Source of the DNA: an uncultured Verrucomicrobiota bacterium
GTDB taxonomy: Bacteria > Verrucomicrobiota > Kiritimatiellia > RFP12 > UBA3636
Assembly: GCA_946612175.1 (NCBI GenBank)
Contig: CAMOEO010000158.1
Location: forward strand, 1-7,092
DNA length: 7,092 nucleotides
Reading direction: 5' to 3'
Made by a program: the position numbers and the translations under genes. Below the pieces are notes generated by a model that ran no database searches, was not told where the DNA came from, and saw nothing but the letters and a program-made list of their open reading frames with translations. Shown one piece after another: positions 5,481-7,092 of this stretch (position 1 is the first letter of the stretch; each line of letters opens with the position of its first letter).

Positions 5481-5518
5481 CGCGGGCCTTCCGACGGAAC
5501 CGCATTCCCCCTCCCGCC

Positions 5519-7092
5519 ATGGCGCTGCACCCGCCCGTTACCTTCTCGCTCGCCTCGTCCGCCCGCGCGGCGCGGCGCCGCCGCGCCTTTGCATGGCTTC
5601 CCGCCGCGGGACGGGCGCTGCGCGTCGCGCTGGTCGCCGCCGTCGCGGCGGCGGTGCTCTTCGCGGCGCTGCTCGCGGCAGGCGTCCCCGCGGCGTGGCG
5701 GGCGGTCGGGCGCGCGGCGCGCGCCGTCCTCTCCTCCGGCTCGGGCGACCCCTTCGCGAAGCGCCCCGACGAAGGGTTCGCCCCCGGCGGCGCGCGCGAC
5801 GGCCGCGCGCCGTGCGTCATCCGCGTGGCGCTTCACGGGCGGATCGACGAGGCGACGGCCGCGCCGGCGCTCGACGCGCTCCGGCGCGCGGCGGCCGACC
5901 CCGGCGTCGCGGGCGTGCTGCTCGACGTCGACAGCCCCGGCGGCGACCTGGCGGCGTGCGACGAGATCCGCGCCGCCGTCCGCGCGCTGCGCGCGGCGCC
6001 TCCGGCCCGCCGCGGCGCCGCGCCGCGCTTCGCCGTCGCCCTGCTCGGCGCGGAGGCGCGCGGAGGGGCATACGCCGCGGCGGCCGAGGCGGACCGCGTC
6101 GTCGCGCGCCCGACGACCGAGACGGGCGGCCTCGCCGTCTCGCTCGACGGCTGGAACGTCGCGAACGCGGCGCGGCGCTGGGACGTGAGCCTGCAGGGCG
6201 CTTCCGCCGCGCCGCTTCTCGGCGACCTTTCCCCGCTTGCGGTGCCGGACCCCGCCCGCGAGCGACGTCTTTCCGACCTGGCCGCCGCGCTCGGCGAGGC
6301 GCTCTCGGACGAAATCGTCCGCGCGCGCGGGCTGCCGTGCTCCACCGACGAGGACCTCGAGCGGCTCGAGCGGCTTTTCGACGGGCGCACCCTCGACGCG
6401 GAGCAGGCCCTCGCCCTCGGGCTCGTCGACGCCGTCGGCGGCGTCCCGGAGGCGGACGCCGCCGTCCGCGCGCTGCTGTCCCGCGACGAGGCGCCGGCCT
6501 ACCGGGTCTACGCGCCGCGCGGGGGGGCGTTCGCCGCGTCGCGGCGGACGCTCCGGCCGCGCCGGAGCGAGGATGCGCGCGCCGCCACGATGCAGTCCGT
6601 CCGCTTCCGGGCGGCCGAGGCGGCGCGTCCGCGCGCGGGGGGGGCGGGGCGCTCGCCCTGCGCGGAGGGCGGGCGCGTGCGGGCGCTTCCGGACGGCGGG
6701 TTCGCGCATCTCTTCGAGGCGCCGGAGGGCGGTCGGTTCGCGTTCGTCGTCTCGACCGCGATCGTCGCCCGCGTGCTCGTCGTGGGCGGCGGCGGCGCGG
6801 GCGGCTCCACGCGCGGCGGCGGCGGCGGCGCGGGCGGGGTCGTCGAGGCCGACGGCATCGTGCTCGCCCCGGGCCGCTACACGGTCGTCGTCGGCGCGGG
6901 CGGCAAGGCGCGCAACGCGGTCCAGACCGGGCTTCCGGGGGAGGACAGCGCGCTGCTGCGCGGCTCGGCCGCGATCTCCAACCTCGTCGCCCGCGGGGGC
7001 GGCGGCGGCGGGTGCCGCAACACCCAGGACCTCCGCGGCGGCGACGGCGGATCGGGCGGCGGCGGAGGGCCGCGCGGCGCGGCGGGCGCGTC
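5519..7092 (+). CDS. S49 (SppA-like) pseudo-peptidase fused to glycine-rich domain, 3' partial
   Basis: At least 524 aa, open at the window end. A basic N-terminus (18-35) and a membrane helix (about 34-58) precede a periplasmic S49 domain (about 98-325). S49 enzymes (SppA, SohB) are Ser/Lys proteases that cut signal peptides and membrane proteins. Fold motifs are kept: VDSPGGDLAACDEI (137-150), ARGGAYAAAAEADRVVARP (180-198), and FDGRTLDAEQALALGLVDAVGG (287-308, here DGR, QAL and GLVD). The nucleophile position of the ASGGYY motif is Arg181, and no Lys occurs from 82 to 462, so the Ser/Lys dyad is absent. An Arg/Ala linker (326-390) leads to a glycine-rich domain: VLVVGGGGAGG (419-429), GGGGGAGGVV (433-442), YTVVVGAGG (454-462) and ARGGGGGG (491-498), as in phage and surface proteins. 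Loss of catalysis is well supported; binding or scaffold function is inferred. Confidence 0.9.
   Translation, partial: MALHPPVTFSLASSARAARRRRAFAWLPAAGRALRVALVAAVAAAVLFAALLAAGVPAAWRAVGRAARAVLSSGSGDPFAKRPDEGFAPGGARDGRAPCVIRVALHGRIDEATAAPALDALRRAAADPGVAGVLLDVDSPGGDLAACDEIRAAVRALRAAPPARRGAAPRFAVALLGAEARGGAYAAAAEADRVVARPTTETGGLAVSLDGWNVANAARRWDVSLQGASAAPLLGDLSPLAVPDPARERRLSDLAAALGEALSDEIVRARGLPCSTDEDLERLERLFDGRTLDAEQALALGLVDAVGGVPEADAAVRALLSRDEAPAYRVYAPRGGAFAASRRTLRPRRSEDARAATMQSVRFRAAEAARPRAGGAGRSPCAEGGRVRALPDGGFAHLFEAPEGGRFAFVVSTAIVARVLVVGGGGAGGSTRGGGGGAGGVVEADGIVLAPGRYTVVVGAGGKARNAVQTGLPGEDSALLRGSAAISNLVARGGGGGGCRNTQDLRGGDGGSGGGGGPRGAAGA

Noticed and set aside
4572..6709. Long open frames on both strands over the CBM9-like and S49-like genes
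   Set aside because: Arg-rich shadow translations without recognisable motifs, explained by very high GC and scarcity of stop codons.
6589..7092. Separate gene for the glycine-rich domain starting at the internal ATG (Met358)
   Set aside because: No promoter or ribosome site is visible before it and no signal peptide follows, while the frame from the S49 domain is continuous. Kept as a single fused gene, with the poly-G tracts noted as a caveat.

Overview
The window is a very GC-rich stretch with seven protein genes packed onto both strands. The combination of a PgpH-type HD hydrolase next to ybeY, a RicT/PSP1 protein, a family-9 carbohydrate-binding-like protein, a lipoprotein and a secreted-type glycine-rich domain would fit the PVC superphylum (Verrucomicrobiota, Lentisphaerota or Kiritimatiellota). 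That placement is an inference from gene content and style and is not proven. The genes and a typical lipobox point to a bacterium with two membranes.

Layout. Positions 1-134 are a repeat-rich end: a (TTGAA + G-run) tandem repeat, a second G-quadruplex-capable tract, and a 14-bp tandem repeat that supplies the stop codon of ybeY. On the minus strand, pgpH (2281-638) is followed after 6 bp by ybeY (631-113). A 105-bp divergent intergenic region (2282-2386) carries two non-overlapping sigma70-type promoters. On the plus strand come an AEC-family transporter (2387-3424), then ricT, a lipoprotein and a CBM9-like protein (3475-5430, probably one transcription unit), then a large S49-peptidase-like gene (5519 to the window end, still open). 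No stretch longer than 300 bases lacks a gene.

Two things stand out. First, pgpH, the transporter and ricT each have a -35/-10 pair with an exact 17-bp spacer, and the -10 box ends only 8, 8 and 7 bases before the ATG. This geometry predicts leaderless mRNAs, and none of the three has a Shine-Dalgarno sequence. The fourth promoter, for the S49-like gene, also has a 17-bp spacer but leaves a leader of about 30 nt. Second, the S49-like protein keeps the fold motifs of SppA but has Arg where the nucleophilic Ser should be, and has no lysine anywhere from residue 82 to 462. It is therefore very probably a pseudo-peptidase. It is fused in frame to a glycine-rich surface-type domain, with two poly-G tracts in the linker.

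Functionally, pgpH-ybeY is a nucleotide-signalling plus RNA-maturation pair, and RicT is also linked to RNA processing in Firmicutes. The rest looks like envelope, transport and carbohydrate-related function.
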